A DNA stretch of 64,000 nt, from positions 1,860,001-1,924,000 of the forward strand of contig NZ_CP053660.1 of NCBI RefSeq assembly GCF_013177455.1. The letters run 5' to 3'. Of this stretch, positions 8,503-17,971 are shown piece by piece. Each line of letters begins with the position of its first letter. Position 1 is the stretch's first letter. The notes under the pieces were generated by a model. The model was not told where the DNA came from, made no database searches, and was given only the letters and a program-made list of their open reading frames with translations. The translations under genes were made by a program, and so were the position numbers. This DNA is from Nocardioides marmotae (GTDB taxonomy: Bacteria > Actinomycetota > Actinomycetes > Propionibacteriales > Nocardioidaceae).

Positions 8503-11500
8503 GTGGTCCGCTCGCGCACCTCCCTCGCCGCCGTCGTCGGCCTCGCGGCGATCGCCGCCCCCACCCTGTCCGTGACCGGCTCCGCCGACGCCGCCTCCGC
8601 GCCGGTGCCGGCGCCGGCCCCCGCCGCCCGCACGTCGGGCCCGGTCGCCGGGCTCGTCGGCGACCTCCGCACCCTCGCGTACGACGCCCGCCGGGCGCTT
8701 CCCGCCCTCGGCCCGACCACCGCCCAGCGCACGGCCGCCCGCTCCCTGGGCGCCTCGGTCACGTGGGGCTCCGCGGGCACGCCCCGCGCGGTGTGGAAGG
8801 ACAGCGGGCCGCTGACCGGCCCCCGCGCCGGCGACCCGGTCGACATCGCCCGCGGCTGGCTGCGCTCGCAGACCGCGCTGATCGGGATCGACGCCGACGA
8901 CGTCGACGCGCTGGAGGTGGTCCGCGACCACGAGCTGCCCGGCATCGGCGCGCGGGTGGTCAGCTTCGCGCAGACCTTCGGCGGCGTGGCGGCCGGCTAC
9001 GGCGGCGTGCTGACCGTCGTGACCGACCGCGACGGCCGGGTGGTGAGCTACGCCGGCAACCCGGTGCGTCCGAGCCGGCTGGTCGGCTCCTTCGAGCTGT
9101 CCCCGGCGAAGGCGATCGGCACGGTCCTCGACGCGGTCGCGCCCGCGCTCGACGTGGTGGTCAAGGCGCTCGGTCGCAAGCAGGGCGGCTACGACGTCTT
9201 CGACGCCGGCCCGCTCGCCGACGTGCTGCGGGTGCGGCGGATCGCCTTCCCGATGGCCGACGGCGCCCGGGCGGCGTACGCGGTGCTCGTCGTCAAGAGC
9301 ATGCACGAGGCCTACGTCCAGGTCGTCGACGCCGCCAGCGGCGAGCCGCTGCTGCGCAAGTCGCTCGTCCAGCACGCGGAGGGCACGGTCTACGAGAACT
9401 ACCCGGGGGCGCCGAAGGGCGGGAAGCCGGTCACCAAGTCCTTCGGGCGGACGCCGCAGTCGCCCAAGGGCTGGGTCGACGTGACCGGGTTGCTCGGCAC
9501 CGGGATCACCACGCTGGGCAACAACGCCGACACGGTCAACGCCTGGACCGTCCCGCTGGTCCCCGTCGACCAGGCGATCCGGCCGATCGCGCCGACCGGC
9601 AGCTTCGACTTCGCCTTCCCCGACGCGTGGCGCGGGACCAAGGGTGCGACGGGCTCGTGGGTGCGCGACGCCAACGCCGCGGCGGTCAACCTCTTCTACC
9701 ACCACAACCGGATCCACGACGAGTTCTACGAGTTCGGCTTCACCGAGACCGCCGGCAACTTCCAGCTCGACAACTTCGGCAAGGGCGGCCTCGGCGGCGA
9801 CCTGATCCTGGGCGGCGCGCAGTCGGGGGCCACCGGGCTGACCGACCCGATCCTGGGGCTCGGGCGCAACAACGCCAACATGATCACGCTGCCCGACGGC
9901 ATCCCGGGCATCACCAACATGTACCTGTGGAACCCCGTCGACGACGCGTTCGAGGGGCCCTACCGCGACGGCGACTTCGACGCCACGATCATCCAGCACG
10001 AGTACGCCCACGGGCTGTCCAACCGCTACGTCGGCGGCGGCGGCCTCGGGGCCCTCGGCGTCGTCCAGGGTGGCTCGATGGGCGAGGGCTGGGGCGACTG
10101 GTTCGCGATGAACCACCTCTTCCGCGAGGGCCTCTCGCGCACCGCGGTGACCGCGGCGTACGTCGGTGACAAGAAGCGCGGCATCCGCAACTGGAACTAC
10201 GCCGAGCACCCGACCACCTTCGGCGACATCGGCTACGACACCTCCGGCCCGGAGGTCCACTCCGACGGCGAGATCTGGACCGCCACCCTGTGGGACCTGC
10301 GCACCGCGATCCTCCGCGCCGTCGGCGGCGACCAGCGCCGGGCCAGCGACATCAGCCAGCACCTCGTGATGGACGCGATGCCGATCTCGGCCCCCGAGCC
10401 CTCGTTCCTCGACATGCGCGACGCGATCCTCCGGGCCAGCCGCCTGCGCTACGGCAAGAAGTACGACGACCTCATCTGGGCCGTCTTCGCCAAGCGCGGC
10501 ATGGGCGCCTCGGCCCGCACGAAGGGCGAGGCCGACACCGACCCGAAGCCGGGCTTCGACGCCAAGCGGGCCGCGCAGAACGGCCGGCTGCGGCTGCGGG
10601 TCCTCAACGCCTCCGCCGGCGGCCCGGTCGCGGGCGTACGCGTGCTGCCCGGGGTCTTCGAGGCCCGCGCGACGCCGGTCGACACGACCGACAAGGGCGG
10701 CCGGGCGAGCGCCACGATGACGCCGGGGCGCTACACGCTGACCCTGCAGGCGCCCGGCTTCGGCATCCAGCGGTTCCCGGTCACCATCGAGCGCGGCCGC
10801 ACCCTGGACAAGACGATCCGCCTGCGCCCCAACCTCCTCTCGGAGCTCTCGGGCGCGAAGGTGACCAAGGTGAGCAGCGAGAACCCCGCGCTGCCCGCCG
10901 CCGGCATGTTCGACGACACCGAGGCCAGCTCCTACCAGACCGGCCCGCAGGACGCGGCGTACGTCGACGGGCCGAAGGCCTCGGTCATCGCCCGGCTGAA
11001 GAAGCCATCGCTCGTCGACACCGTGCACGTCAGCGTGATGAAGCCGCCGACGCTGCCGCGCTTCGCGGCCGCCGACAAGGTGCGCGTGCAGACCTCCACC
11101 GACGGCAAGCGGTGGCGCACGGTCACCACGGCGACCTTCTCCTTCAAGCAGCCCCGCCCCACGGTCGGCGACCAGATGCTCAAGACCTACCGGCTGCAGC
11201 GGCCGGTGAAGGCGCGCTTCGTGCGGGTCACCCCGCTCTCGACCTTCGGCGACGGCGCGGAGAACGCCTCGACCGCGATCATCAGCGAGGTCCAGGTCTT
11301 CGGCCGCGCCCCCGGGATCAGCCCCACCGAGCCGAAGCCGGACAAGCCGGTGACCAGCGCCGGCTCGGTCGCCGTCGGCAACCCCACGCAGGGCTCGCTG
11401 CTCGGGCTCGACCCGTACCGGCCCGGCGTCACCGAGCTCACCTGGGCCGCCAGCTGCCCGGGCCTGCCGCCGGCCAACGGCTCCGACGCGTGGTTCACCA

Positions 11501-11730
11501 AGCTCCCCGAGGGCTCGGCCGACGGCAAGCACACGATCACCTACACCGGTTCGGTGCCGATCGGGGAGTGGCTGCTCTACTGGTACGGCCCCGACTGCGC
11601 CCCGATCACCGGCGACTTCGGCTACTTCGACGAGGCGGTCACGATCCCGCCGGGCGCGGCGTACGCCGGGTTCCTGCTGATCTACGGCGCCGGCGCGTCC
11701 TTCGACGTCACGGTGCGCGAGCCCCGCTGA
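8503..11730 (+). CDS. Secreted M36 (fungalysin) zinc metalloprotease with discoidin-type domain
   Basis: A 1075-residue exported protease. The GTG at 8503, preceded by AGGAA, begins a signal peptide ([19 protein letters not shown]). A propeptide region follows. The zinc site is HEYAH at residues 499-503, and the third ligand is Glu528 in [11 protein letters not shown], the M36 pattern. After the catalytic domain comes a carboxypeptidase-regulatory-like beta domain (about residues 695-785), then an F5/8 type C (discoidin) domain of about 150 residues containing RFVRVTPLS, and a C-terminal beta-rich tail of about 130 residues. It acts outside the cell on proteins. It stands alone and is divergent from the ligase gene. 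Confidence 0.92.
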   Translation: MVRSRTSLAAVVGLAAIAAPTLSVTGSADAASAPVPAPAPAARTSGPVAGLVGDLRTLAYDARRALPALGPTTAQRTAARSLGASVTWGSAGTPRAVWKDSGPLTGPRAGDPVDIARGWLRSQTALIGIDADDVDALEVVRDHELPGIGARVVSFAQTFGGVAAGYGGVLTVVTDRDGRVVSYAGNPVRPSRLVGSFELSPAKAIGTVLDAVAPALDVVVKALGRKQGGYDVFDAGPLADVLRVRRIAFPMADGARAAYAVLVVKSMHEAYVQVVDAASGEPLLRKSLVQHAEGTVYENYPGAPKGGKPVTKSFGRTPQSPKGWVDVTGLLGTGITTLGNNADTVNAWTVPLVPVDQAIRPIAPTGSFDFAFPDAWRGTKGATGSWVRDANAAAVNLFYHHNRIHDEFYEFGFTETAGNFQLDNFGKGGLGGDLILGGAQSGATGLTDPILGLGRNNANMITLPDGIPGITNMYLWNPVDDAFEGPYRDGDFDATIIQHEYAHGLSNRYVGGGGLGALGVVQGGSMGEGWGDWFAMNHLFREGLSRTAVTAAYVGDKKRGIRNWNYAEHPTTFGDIGYDTSGPEVHSDGEIWTATLWDLRTAILRAVGGDQRRASDISQHLVMDAMPISAPEPSFLDMRDAILRASRLRYGKKYDDLIWAVFAKRGMGASARTKGEADTDPKPGFDAKRAAQNGRLRLRVLNASAGGPVAGVRVLPGVFEARATPVDTTDKGGRASATMTPGRYTLTLQAPGFGIQRFPVTIERGRTLDKTIRLRPNLLSELSGAKVTKVSSENPALPAAGMFDDTEASSYQTGPQDAAYVDGPKASVIARLKKPSLVDTVHVSVMKPPTLPRFAAADKVRVQTSTDGKRWRTVTTATFSFKQPRPTVGDQMLKTYRLQRPVKARFVRVTPLSTFGDGAENASTAIISEVQVFGRAPGISPTEPKPDKPVTSAGSVAVGNPTQGSLLGLDPYRPGVTELTWAASCPGLPPANGSDAWFTKLPEGSADGKHTITYTGSVPIGEWLLYWYGPDCAPITGDFGYFDEAVTIPPGAAYAGFLLIYGAGASFDVTVREPR

Positions 11731-11732
11731 GC

Positions 11733-11922
11733 AAGCCGCCAAGCCGCCGAGCCGCCAAGCCGCCGAGTCTGCACCTTTCGCGGGCCGAGTCCGCAGTTGT
11801 CGCGGGCCGAGTCCGCAGATCGGGGTGGCGCCGGCCAGAAGTGCGGACTCGGCGGGCCAGAAGTGCGGACTCGGCGGGCCCGAAGTGCGGACTCGGCGGG
11901 CCAGAAGTGCCGACTCGGCGGG
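11733..11922. repeat. Tandem intergenic repeats between protease and enoyl-CoA isomerase genes
   Basis: Between converging genes, 11733-11765 is a short-period repeat of GCCGCCAA/GCCGCCGA, followed by two copies of CGCGGGCCGAGTCCGCAG. From 11835 to 11922 there are four copies of a 22-base unit that starts CCAGAAGTGCGGACTC; the starts are 11835, 11857, 11879 and 11901, and units 3 and 4 differ by one base each. The unit core resembles the AAGTGCAGGACTC found at 682-694. The 222-base gap contains no gene. Confidence 0.8.
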
Positions 11923-11952
11923 TTGGAGGGCGGGGTGTCGGTGGCGGGGTCG

Positions 11953-12723
11953 TCACATCCCGGTGAAGTCGGCCTCGCGGCCCTCGGCGAACGCGTTGAG
12001 GGCCTCGAGGTTGGCCGGGCCGCCCATCAGCTCGGCGAAGGCGGCGTTCTCCCGCTCCCGGGCGGCGTCGATCCCGGCCCGCAGTGGCGCGGTCATCGCC
12101 CGCTTGACCGCCACCAGCGAGGCCACCGGCCGCGCGGCCAGCACCTCGGCGTGGCGCCGCGCCTCGGGCAGCAGGTCGTCGGGCTCGCAGACCCGCCAGA
12201 CCAGGCCCATCGCCTGGGCCTCGGCGGCCGAGACCCACTCCGCGGACAGCAGCACCCACGCGGCGTCCTGCCGCCCGACCAGGCGGGGGAGCAGGTAGGA
12301 CGAGGCCGCCTCGGGCGCGACGCCGAGGGAGGTGAAGGGGCACTTGAGCCGCGCGGTCGAGGACATGAACGCGAGGTCGGCGAAGCCGAGGATGGTCGCG
12401 CCGATGCCGAGGCCGACCCCGTTGACCGCGACCACCAGCGGCTTCGGGAAGTCGACCAGCGCGTCGACCAGCCCGGGGAAGCCGTGCCGGCCGCGCTCGA
12501 AGGTCGGGTCGGTGGCGATCCGGTGCATCTCCAGCAGGTCGGTGCCGGCGCTGAACCCGCGGCCGTTGCCGGTCAGCAGCACCACCGCCACCTCCGGGTC
12601 CTCCGCGGCGGCCAGCAGGGCGTCGGCCAGCGCGTCGTACAACGCCTCGTTGAAGGCGTTGAGCGCCTCGGGCCGGTCCAGGGTCAGGGTGCGCACGCGG
12701 CGCTCGTCGGAGACCTGCAGCAT
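11953..12723 (-). CDS. Enoyl-CoA hydratase/isomerase, Delta3,Delta2-isomerase-like
   Basis: A 256-residue crotonase-fold enzyme. The oxyanion-hole motif is GFSAGTDLLEM, and the second oxyanion region is VNGVGLGIGA. The acid residue lies in VAPEAASSYLLPRLVG, which resembles the PEGCSS motif of ECI2-type Delta3,Delta2-enoyl-CoA isomerases rather than a hydratase with two glutamates. The start at 12723 is preceded at seven bases by TAGGGT, and a KstR-type box lies at the -35 region. Both suggest a leaderless, sterol-regulated gene, plausibly moving a double bond during side-chain or ring-fragment degradation. Hydratase activity cannot be excluded. Confidence 0.85.
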   Translation of the reverse strand: MLQVSDERRVRTLTLDRPEALNAFNEALYDALADALLAAAEDPEVAVVLLTGNGRGFSAGTDLLEMHRIATDPTFERGRHGFPGLVDALVDFPKPLVVAVNGVGLGIGATILGFADLAFMSSTARLKCPFTSLGVAPEAASSYLLPRLVGRQDAAWVLLSAEWVSAAEAQAMGLVWRVCEPDDLLPEARRHAEVLAARPVASLVAVKRAMTAPLRAGIDAARERENAAFAELMGGPANLEALNAFAEGREADFTGM

Positions 12724-12730
12724 GGGCGGC

Positions 12731-12761
12731 ACCCTAGCGGCGCGGAGTAGAACGTGTTCTC
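12731..12761 (-). promoter_or_regulatory. KstR-type box and -10 of the enoyl-CoA isomerase gene
   Basis: Read on the minus strand, GAGAACACGTTCTA occupies 12761-12748, identical to the box at 60297 and one base from TnnAACnnGTTnnA. TAGGGT at 12736-12731 is seven bases before the ATG at 12723. The box covers the expected -35 position, so bound KstR would block the promoter. Confidence 0.7.
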
Positions 12762-12828
12762 GCGCCGTCCTGCAGTCCCGCGCGGTGCGGCTGCGCCGGT
12801 GTCGGTACGCCGGGTTAGCGTCGTGACC

Positions 12829-13761
12829 GTGACGTCCTCGACCCGCGTGTGGCGTCCCGACTGGCCGTGCGGGCTCGGGACGATGCGCCTGCACCAGCGC
12901 GGCGGGGGCGACCCGACCTACCGCATCGACGTCGCCGGGCGGCACTGGCGCGGGATCCGCACCTTGGAAGGCCCGGCCACCCTGGCGCTGCACGTCGTCG
13001 CGCGCGACGGCGCGGTCCACGCCGAGGCGTGGGGGCCGGGCGCGGACTGGGCGCTGGCCTCGGTGCCCGACCTGCTCGGCGCCGGTGACGACTGGAGCGG
13101 CTTCGACCCGCGCGACCACCCGGTGCTGGTCGAGGCCCGGCGCCGGCACCCGCACCTGCGGCTCGGCCGCACCGGCCTGGTGATGGAGGCGCTGGTCCCG
13201 GCCGTCCTGGAGCAGAAGGTGACCGGCCAGGAGGCGTTCGCGGGCTACCGGATGCTCGTGCGCCGCTACGGCGAGCGCGCGCCCGGCCCCGGCCCGGACC
13301 GGGACCTGTGGCTCCAGCCCACGCCCGAGGTGCTCCGCCAGGTGCCCTCGTGGGAGTGGCTGCGGATGCACGTCGATCCCGCCCGCTCCCGCGCGCTGGT
13401 GACCGTCGCCCGGGTCGCCGACGCGATGGAGCGCCTCGCCGACCTCCCCGGCGAGGAGGTCGAGCGCCGGCTGCGCACGATTCCCGGCATCGGCCGCTGG
13501 ACCGCCGCCGAGGTGCGTCAGCGCGCCCTCGGCGACCCCGACGCGGTGTCCTTCGGCGACTACCACGTCGCCAAGGACATCGGCTGGGCGTTGACCGGCG
13601 AGCCGTTCGACGACGCCGCGATGGAGGCCTACCTCGAACCCTGGCGCCCGCACCGCCAGCGCGTGGTCGCCCTGCTCTACGCCGCGGGGCACCGCCGGCC
13701 GCGCCACGGCGCGCGGATGGCGCCGCGGACCCACCTGCCCGCCCGGGTCACCCGTACCTGA
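12829..13761 (+). CDS. AlkA-type DNA-3-methyladenine glycosylase
   Basis: A 310-residue HhH-GPD DNA glycosylase that removes alkylated bases. The helix-hairpin-helix is LRTIPGIGRWTAAEVRQRAL, and the catalytic aspartate is Asp244 in SFGDYHVAKDIG. The N-terminal 110 residues match the TBP-like AlkA domain. GTG at 12829 is chosen because TAGCGT (12816-12821) stands seven bases upstream; another in-frame GTG is at 12823. It is divergent from the enoyl-CoA isomerase gene, so the shared 105-base region could expose it to KstR as well. No Ada-type regulator is adjacent. Confidence 0.87.
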   Translation: MTSSTRVWRPDWPCGLGTMRLHQRGGGDPTYRIDVAGRHWRGIRTLEGPATLALHVVARDGAVHAEAWGPGADWALASVPDLLGAGDDWSGFDPRDHPVLVEARRRHPHLRLGRTGLVMEALVPAVLEQKVTGQEAFAGYRMLVRRYGERAPGPGPDRDLWLQPTPEVLRQVPSWEWLRMHVDPARSRALVTVARVADAMERLADLPGEEVERRLRTIPGIGRWTAAEVRQRALGDPDAVSFGDYHVAKDIGWALTGEPFDDAAMEAYLEPWRPHRQRVVALLYAAGHRRPRHGARMAPRTHLPARVTRT

Positions 13762-13786
13762 TCGCGCCCCTCGCCGTTGATCCGGC

Positions 13787-15253
13787 GTGACCCGCCGGAT
13801 CCTCGCCCTCATCGTCCCGCTGCTCGCCGCCCTCGCCCTGGCGCTGGCCCTGCTGCCGGGCCTCACCGCGGGCCCCGCCCCGGCCGTCGCGCCCGCGGCA
13901 GCCCCGGCAGCCCCGGCAGCCCCGGCAGCCCCGGCAGCTCCGGTAGCCCCGGCGGCCCCGACGAGCGGCACCGGACCGTTCCGCGACGGCCGCGGCATCA
14001 AGGTCGTCTCCGCCGAGCGGGTCGGCGCCCGGCAGTGGCGCCTGGTGGTCCGCACCGCCGAGCTCGCCCGCCCGGTCCGCGTCGTGGTCGCCCTGCCGCG
14101 CGGCTACGACCGCACGAGCCGGCGCTACCCGGTCCTCCACCTCCTGCACGGCACGGGCGGCGGGGCGCTGGACTGGGTCGAGGCCGGCGGGGTCCTGGCC
14201 GCCACCCGCGACCTGCCGCTGGTCGTGGTCATGCCCGACGGCGGGTACGACGGCAACGGCGGCTCCTGGTGGACCGACTGGGTCGACCAGGACACCGCGC
14301 TGGGCACCGCCAACTGGGAGAGCTTCCACATCGGGCAGCTCGTGCCGTGGATCGACGACAACCTCCGCACCGTGCGCGCACGGCACGCCCGCGCGATCGC
14401 GGGGCTCTCCCAGGGCGGCTTCGGGGCGTTCAGCTACGCCGCGCGCCACCCGGACCTGTTCGTCTCCGCGGCGTCGTTCTCCGGCGCGCCGGACATCGCG
14501 CGCAACCCGCTGGCCCGCACCGTCGGCGCCGCGGTGGTCGGCGCGATCCTGGGCGGCCTCAACGGCGTCTCGCCGTTCGCCGCCTTCGGCGACCCGGTCG
14601 GCAACGCCATCGTCTGGGAGGGCCACAACCCCGCCTCGCTGGTGGACAACCTCGCCGCGACCGACCTGCGGTTGTGGACGGCCCGGGGCACCCCGGGCGA
14701 GCTCGACGAGGACCTGCCCGACCTCGGCGCCGTCGCCATCGAGACGATCACCCACCTCTCGACGTACTTCTTCGCCGACGCGGCCGATGCATCCGGCGTG
14801 GCCTACCGGCTCACCGACTACCAGGACGGCACCCACACCTGGCCCTACTGGTCGCGCTCGCTGCGGGAGTACCTCCCGGCCCTCGCGCGCGTGCTGGCCC
14901 AGGAGCGGGCCCGCCCGGCGACCGTGCGCTACCGCTCCGTCGAGCGCACCTGGGACCAGTGGGGCTGGCGGGTGGTCAACCGGCGCCCGGCCGAGCATGC
15001 CTGGAGCGAGCTGCGCGGCGCGTCCCGGCGCGGGTTCACCCTGGTCGCCGAGACCCCCGCCGTGGTCCGCACGCCGCGCTGGTTCCGCCCCGGCGCGACG
15101 TACGTCGTCCGCTACCGCACCGGCTCCGGCCCCACCCGCGTGCGGGCCACCCCGGCCGGCCGGCTGCGCCTCGCGGTGACGCCCACGGCCGCCGGAACGG
15201 ATGGTCCGGTCGGGCGTAACTCCCAGGTGCACGTGACGTTGCACACCATGTGA
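13787..15253 (+). CDS. Secreted alpha/beta-hydrolase esterase (antigen 85/EstD-like) at head of Mce operon
   Basis: A 488-residue exported esterase. A hydrophobic signal (residues 5-27) is followed by an Ala-Pro repeat linker to about residue 58. The alpha/beta-hydrolase core has YPVLHLLHGTGGG (oxyanion), the nucleophile Ser208 in GLSQGGFGAF, and DGTHTWPYW holding the likely catalytic histidine. A beta domain of about 120 residues follows the hydrolase domain. Its TGA overlaps the yrbEA GTG (GTGA), so it is co-translated with a lipid importer. I infer that it releases fatty acids or sterols from esters outside the membrane for uptake. Mycolyl transfer is unlikely without other mycolate genes here. 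Confidence 0.82.
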   Translation: MTRRILALIVPLLAALALALALLPGLTAGPAPAVAPAAAPAAPAAPAAPAAPVAPAAPTSGTGPFRDGRGIKVVSAERVGARQWRLVVRTAELARPVRVVVALPRGYDRTSRRYPVLHLLHGTGGGALDWVEAGGVLAATRDLPLVVVMPDGGYDGNGGSWWTDWVDQDTALGTANWESFHIGQLVPWIDDNLRTVRARHARAIAGLSQGGFGAFSYAARHPDLFVSAASFSGAPDIARNPLARTVGAAVVGAILGGLNGVSPFAAFGDPVGNAIVWEGHNPASLVDNLAATDLRLWTARGTPGELDEDLPDLGAVAIETITHLSTYFFADAADASGVAYRLTDYQDGTHTWPYWSRSLREYLPALARVLAQERARPATVRYRSVERTWDQWGWRVVNRRPAEHAWSELRGASRRGFTLVAETPAVVRTPRWFRPGATYVVRYRTGSGPTRVRATPAGRLRLAVTPTAAGTDGPVGRNSQVHVTLHTM

Positions 15254-16080
15254 CACCGATCACTGCATCCCCGGCCAGGGTCTCCGGACCCGGACTGGGC
15301 CAGCGTGCCCGCGCCGGCGTGCGCACCACCGGCGCGATGACGCTGCTGGCGCTGACCGCCTCCAGCGCGGCGGTCTCCGACATCCTCGGGCGCCGGTTCT
15401 CCTGGTCGGAGTGCGTGCTGCAGGCCTGGTTCATGGTCCGGGTCTCGCTGCTGCCCACCATCCTCGTGGCGATCCCGTTCGGCGTGATCGTCTCGGTGCA
15501 GGTCGGCGGGGTGGCCCAGCAGATCGGCGCGGCGTCCTTCAGCGGCGCGGTCAACGGCATCGGCGTCCTGCGCCAGGGCGCCCCGCTGGTCACCAGCCTG
15601 ATGATCGCCGGCGCGGTCGGCTCGGCGATGTGCTCCGACCTCGGCGCCCGCACCGTCCGCGAGGAGGTCGACGCGATGCGGGTGATGGGCATCGACCCCG
15701 TACGCCGCCTGGTGGCCCCGCGACTGGTCGCCGCCGTGGCGGTCGCGCTCCTGCTGAACGTGGTCGTCGCCGTCACCGCGATCGGCACCGGCTACGCCCT
15801 GAACGTCGGTGGCGGCGACGTCAGCTCGGGCACCTACCTCGGCTCGTTCGTCTCCTTCGCCGCCCCCAGCGACCTGCTGCTCGCCGAGGTCAAGGCGGCC
15901 ATCTTCGGGTTCATCGCGACCATCGTGGCCGCGCACAAGGGCCTCGGCGCGACCGGCGGCCCGCGGGGCGTCGCGGAGGCGGTCAACCAGGCCGTGGTGC
16001 TCAGCTTCATCCTGCTCGCGCTGGTCAACGTCGGGCTCACCCAGGCCTACGTCCTCCTCGTCCCGCAACGGATCGCCTGA
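15250..16080 (+). CDS. yrbEA: Mce transporter permease YrbEA (MlaE family), cluster 1
   Basis: A 276-residue MlaE/YrbE permease with five to six membrane segments. The family cytoplasmic motif is recognisable as DLGARTVREEVDAMRVMGID, with the conserved Glu-Glu-Asp-Ala core. It forms half of the membrane channel of an Mce lipid importer that is powered by an MceG ATPase not encoded here. The GTG start overlaps the esterase stop by four bases. A very short one-base gap separates it from yrbEB. Confidence 0.93.
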   Translation: MTPITASPARVSGPGLGQRARAGVRTTGAMTLLALTASSAAVSDILGRRFSWSECVLQAWFMVRVSLLPTILVAIPFGVIVSVQVGGVAQQIGAASFSGAVNGIGVLRQGAPLVTSLMIAGAVGSAMCSDLGARTVREEVDAMRVMGIDPVRRLVAPRLVAAVAVALLLNVVVAVTAIGTGYALNVGGGDVSSGTYLGSFVSFAAPSDLLLAEVKAAIFGFIATIVAAHKGLGATGGPRGVAEAVNQAVVLSFILLALVNVGLTQAYVLLVPQRIA

Positions 16081-16081
16081 C

Positions 16082-16909
16082 GTGGCGCGCATCGACCGCC
16101 GAGGGCTCCCCGGCACCGACCTGCTCGCCACGGCCGGCGACGCCGCGACCTTCTCGCTGCGCGCCCTGGCCGCGACCGGCTCCACCCTGCGGCTCTACCG
16201 GGCCGAGGTCCTGCGCCAGCTGGCCGACATCAGCTGGGGGTCCGGGGCGCTCGTCGTCGGCGGCGGCACCATCGGCGTGATGGTGCTGCTGGCCTTCTCA
16301 GCCGGCACCTCGCTGGGCATCGAGGGCTTCGCCGGCCTCGAGCTGGTCGGGCTGGCCCCGCTGACCGGGTTCGTCTCGGCCTCGGTCAACACCCGCGAGC
16401 TCGCGCCGCTGGTCGCCGCGCTCGCCCTGGCCGCCCAGGTCGGCTGCCGGTTCACCGCCCAGATCGGCTCGATGCGCATCCACGAGGAGATCGACGCCCT
16501 CGAGGTGATGGCCGTCCACCCGATGCGCTACCTCGTCTCGACCCGGGTGATCGCGGCGATGACCGCGATCCTCCCGCTCTACCTGATCGGGCTGATCGGC
16601 TCCTGGATCGCCTCGGAGGTGGCGGTCACCGTGCTGTTCGGGCAGTCACCGGGCACCTACGAGCACTACTTCGACACCTTCATCTCCGCGCGCGACGTGG
16701 GCTTCTCGGTCGTCAAGATCCTCGTCTTCGCGCTCCTGGTGACCCTCATCCACTGCTGGTACGGCTTCCGCGCCGCCGGCGGCCCGCAGGGCGTCGGCGA
16801 GGCCACCGGCCGCGCGATCCGCGCCTCCATCGTCGTCGTGGTCGTCGTCGACATGCTGCTGACCCTCGTCTTCTGGGGCAACGACCCCGGCTTCCGGATC
16901 TCGGGGTGA
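16082..16909 (+). CDS. yrbEB: Mce transporter permease YrbEB (MlaE family), cluster 1
   Basis: A 275-residue second permease subunit. The coupling motif is QIGSMRIHEEIDALEVMAVH, matching the ATPase-contact loop of MlaE. Segments after it (IAAMTAILPLYLIGLIGSW and the C-terminal IVVVVVVDMLLTLVFW) are membrane helices. The GTG at 16082 lies one base after the yrbEA stop. It pairs with YrbEA. Confidence 0.93.
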   Translation: MARIDRRGLPGTDLLATAGDAATFSLRALAATGSTLRLYRAEVLRQLADISWGSGALVVGGGTIGVMVLLAFSAGTSLGIEGFAGLELVGLAPLTGFVSASVNTRELAPLVAALALAAQVGCRFTAQIGSMRIHEEIDALEVMAVHPMRYLVSTRVIAAMTAILPLYLIGLIGSWIASEVAVTVLFGQSPGTYEHYFDTFISARDVGFSVVKILVFALLVTLIHCWYGFRAAGGPQGVGEATGRAIRASIVVVVVVDMLLTLVFWGNDPGFRISG

Positions 16910-17970
16910 CCATGGGACTCCTCGACGCCCTCCGCGGCCGCGAACGCGACCCCTCCCGCGCCACCCTCGTGGCCCGCGGGATCGTCGCCCTGAGCGTGCT
17001 CGCCGTCGTGGTGGCCGGCCTGGTCCTGCTCGGCAACGGCACCTTCGCCGACCGGCTCACCGCCACCGTGGCCCTCGACGACGCCGGCGGGTCCCTGGTC
17101 CCCGGCGCCGACGTCAAGCACCGCGGGGTCGTCGTCGGCCGGGTCGCCGCCCTCGACCGGGCCGACCGCGACGGGGAGGTCGAGGTCACCGTCGACCTCG
17201 ACCCGGACCTGGCCGGCGACGTACCCGTGGACGTGACGGCGCGGGTGCTGCCCGCCAGCGTCTTCGGCACCTCCTTCGTCGACCTGGTCTCCGCCGGCCG
17301 GGGCGCGCGCGGCCTGGCCGCCGGGGTGCGGATCGAGCAGGACCGCCGCCACCAGACCCTGGAGATCCAGGCCGTGCTCGACGGGCTGGACCGCGTCGTC
17401 GGCGACCTCGGCCCGGCCCGCCTGGCCACCGCGCTCGACGGCCTGGCGACCGCGCTGGACGGCAACGGCGAGCGGCTGGGCCGCACCATCGTGACCCTCC
17501 ACCGCTACCTGGGCCGGCTGAACCCGAGCATGCCGCGCGTGCGCCGCAACCTGGAGCTGCTCGCGACCAACCTCGACGCGTTCGCCACCTACGCACCCGA
17601 CCTGCTCGACGCCACCGACGACGCGTTGGTCGCCGCCCGGACCGTGGTGGAGCACGAGGGCCGGTTCGGTGCGCTGGTGCGCAGCGGTGGGCGCACCTTC
17701 GGCCGCACCGCTCGGGTGCTGGAGGCCAACGAGCGCGGCCTGGTCGACATGCTCCTGCGCACCGCGGTCGTCGTGGACGCCCTGTACGACGGGCGCCGCG
17801 ACCTGGTCGAGGGGCTGCTGTCCACCCTCGACTTCGCCGACGGCTTCACCGAGGCGCTCTCGCACGGCCGGTACCTCCGGATCGCCGGCGACCTCCAGCT
17901 CGCCGAGGAGCCGGCGTACGGCCGGGGCGCCTGCCCCTCCTACGGCGCCCACCGCGGACGGGGGTGCTGA
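16906..17970 (+). CDS. mceA: Mce family protein MceA, cluster 1
   Basis: A 354-residue Mce protein: a single N-terminal membrane anchor (about residues 23-43), an MCE/MlaD beta domain with GADVKHRGVVVGRVAALD, then a long helical needle region. GTG at 16906 overlaps the yrbEB TGA by four bases; ATG at 16912 is an alternative two codons later. It is the first of six Mce subunits thought to form a periplasmic tube for hydrophobic substrates. The C-terminus has two cysteines (GACPSYG and the final RGC). Confidence 0.9.
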   Translation: MTMGLLDALRGRERDPSRATLVARGIVALSVLAVVVAGLVLLGNGTFADRLTATVALDDAGGSLVPGADVKHRGVVVGRVAALDRADRDGEVEVTVDLDPDLAGDVPVDVTARVLPASVFGTSFVDLVSAGRGARGLAAGVRIEQDRRHQTLEIQAVLDGLDRVVGDLGPARLATALDGLATALDGNGERLGRTIVTLHRYLGRLNPSMPRVRRNLELLATNLDAFATYAPDLLDATDDALVAARTVVEHEGRFGALVRSGGRTFGRTARVLEANERGLVDMLLRTAVVVDALYDGRRDLVEGLLSTLDFADGFTEALSHGRYLRIAGDLQLAEEPAYGRGACPSYGAHRGRGC

Positions 17971-17971
17971 G

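Noticed and set aside
6619..11742. Open frame of 1707 codons on the minus strand across the protease and ligase genes
   Set aside because: It is the out-of-frame shadow of the M36 protease and ligase in very GC-rich DNA: low-complexity Arg/Gly/Ala protein. Only its last 61 codons are kept as a gene.
11835..11922. Possible CRISPR array
   Set aside because: The 22-base units are directly adjacent with no spacers, and no cas genes are present.
13762..15249. KstR control of the first Mce operon
   Set aside because: No AACnnGTT-centred palindrome was seen before the esterase or yrbEA starts.
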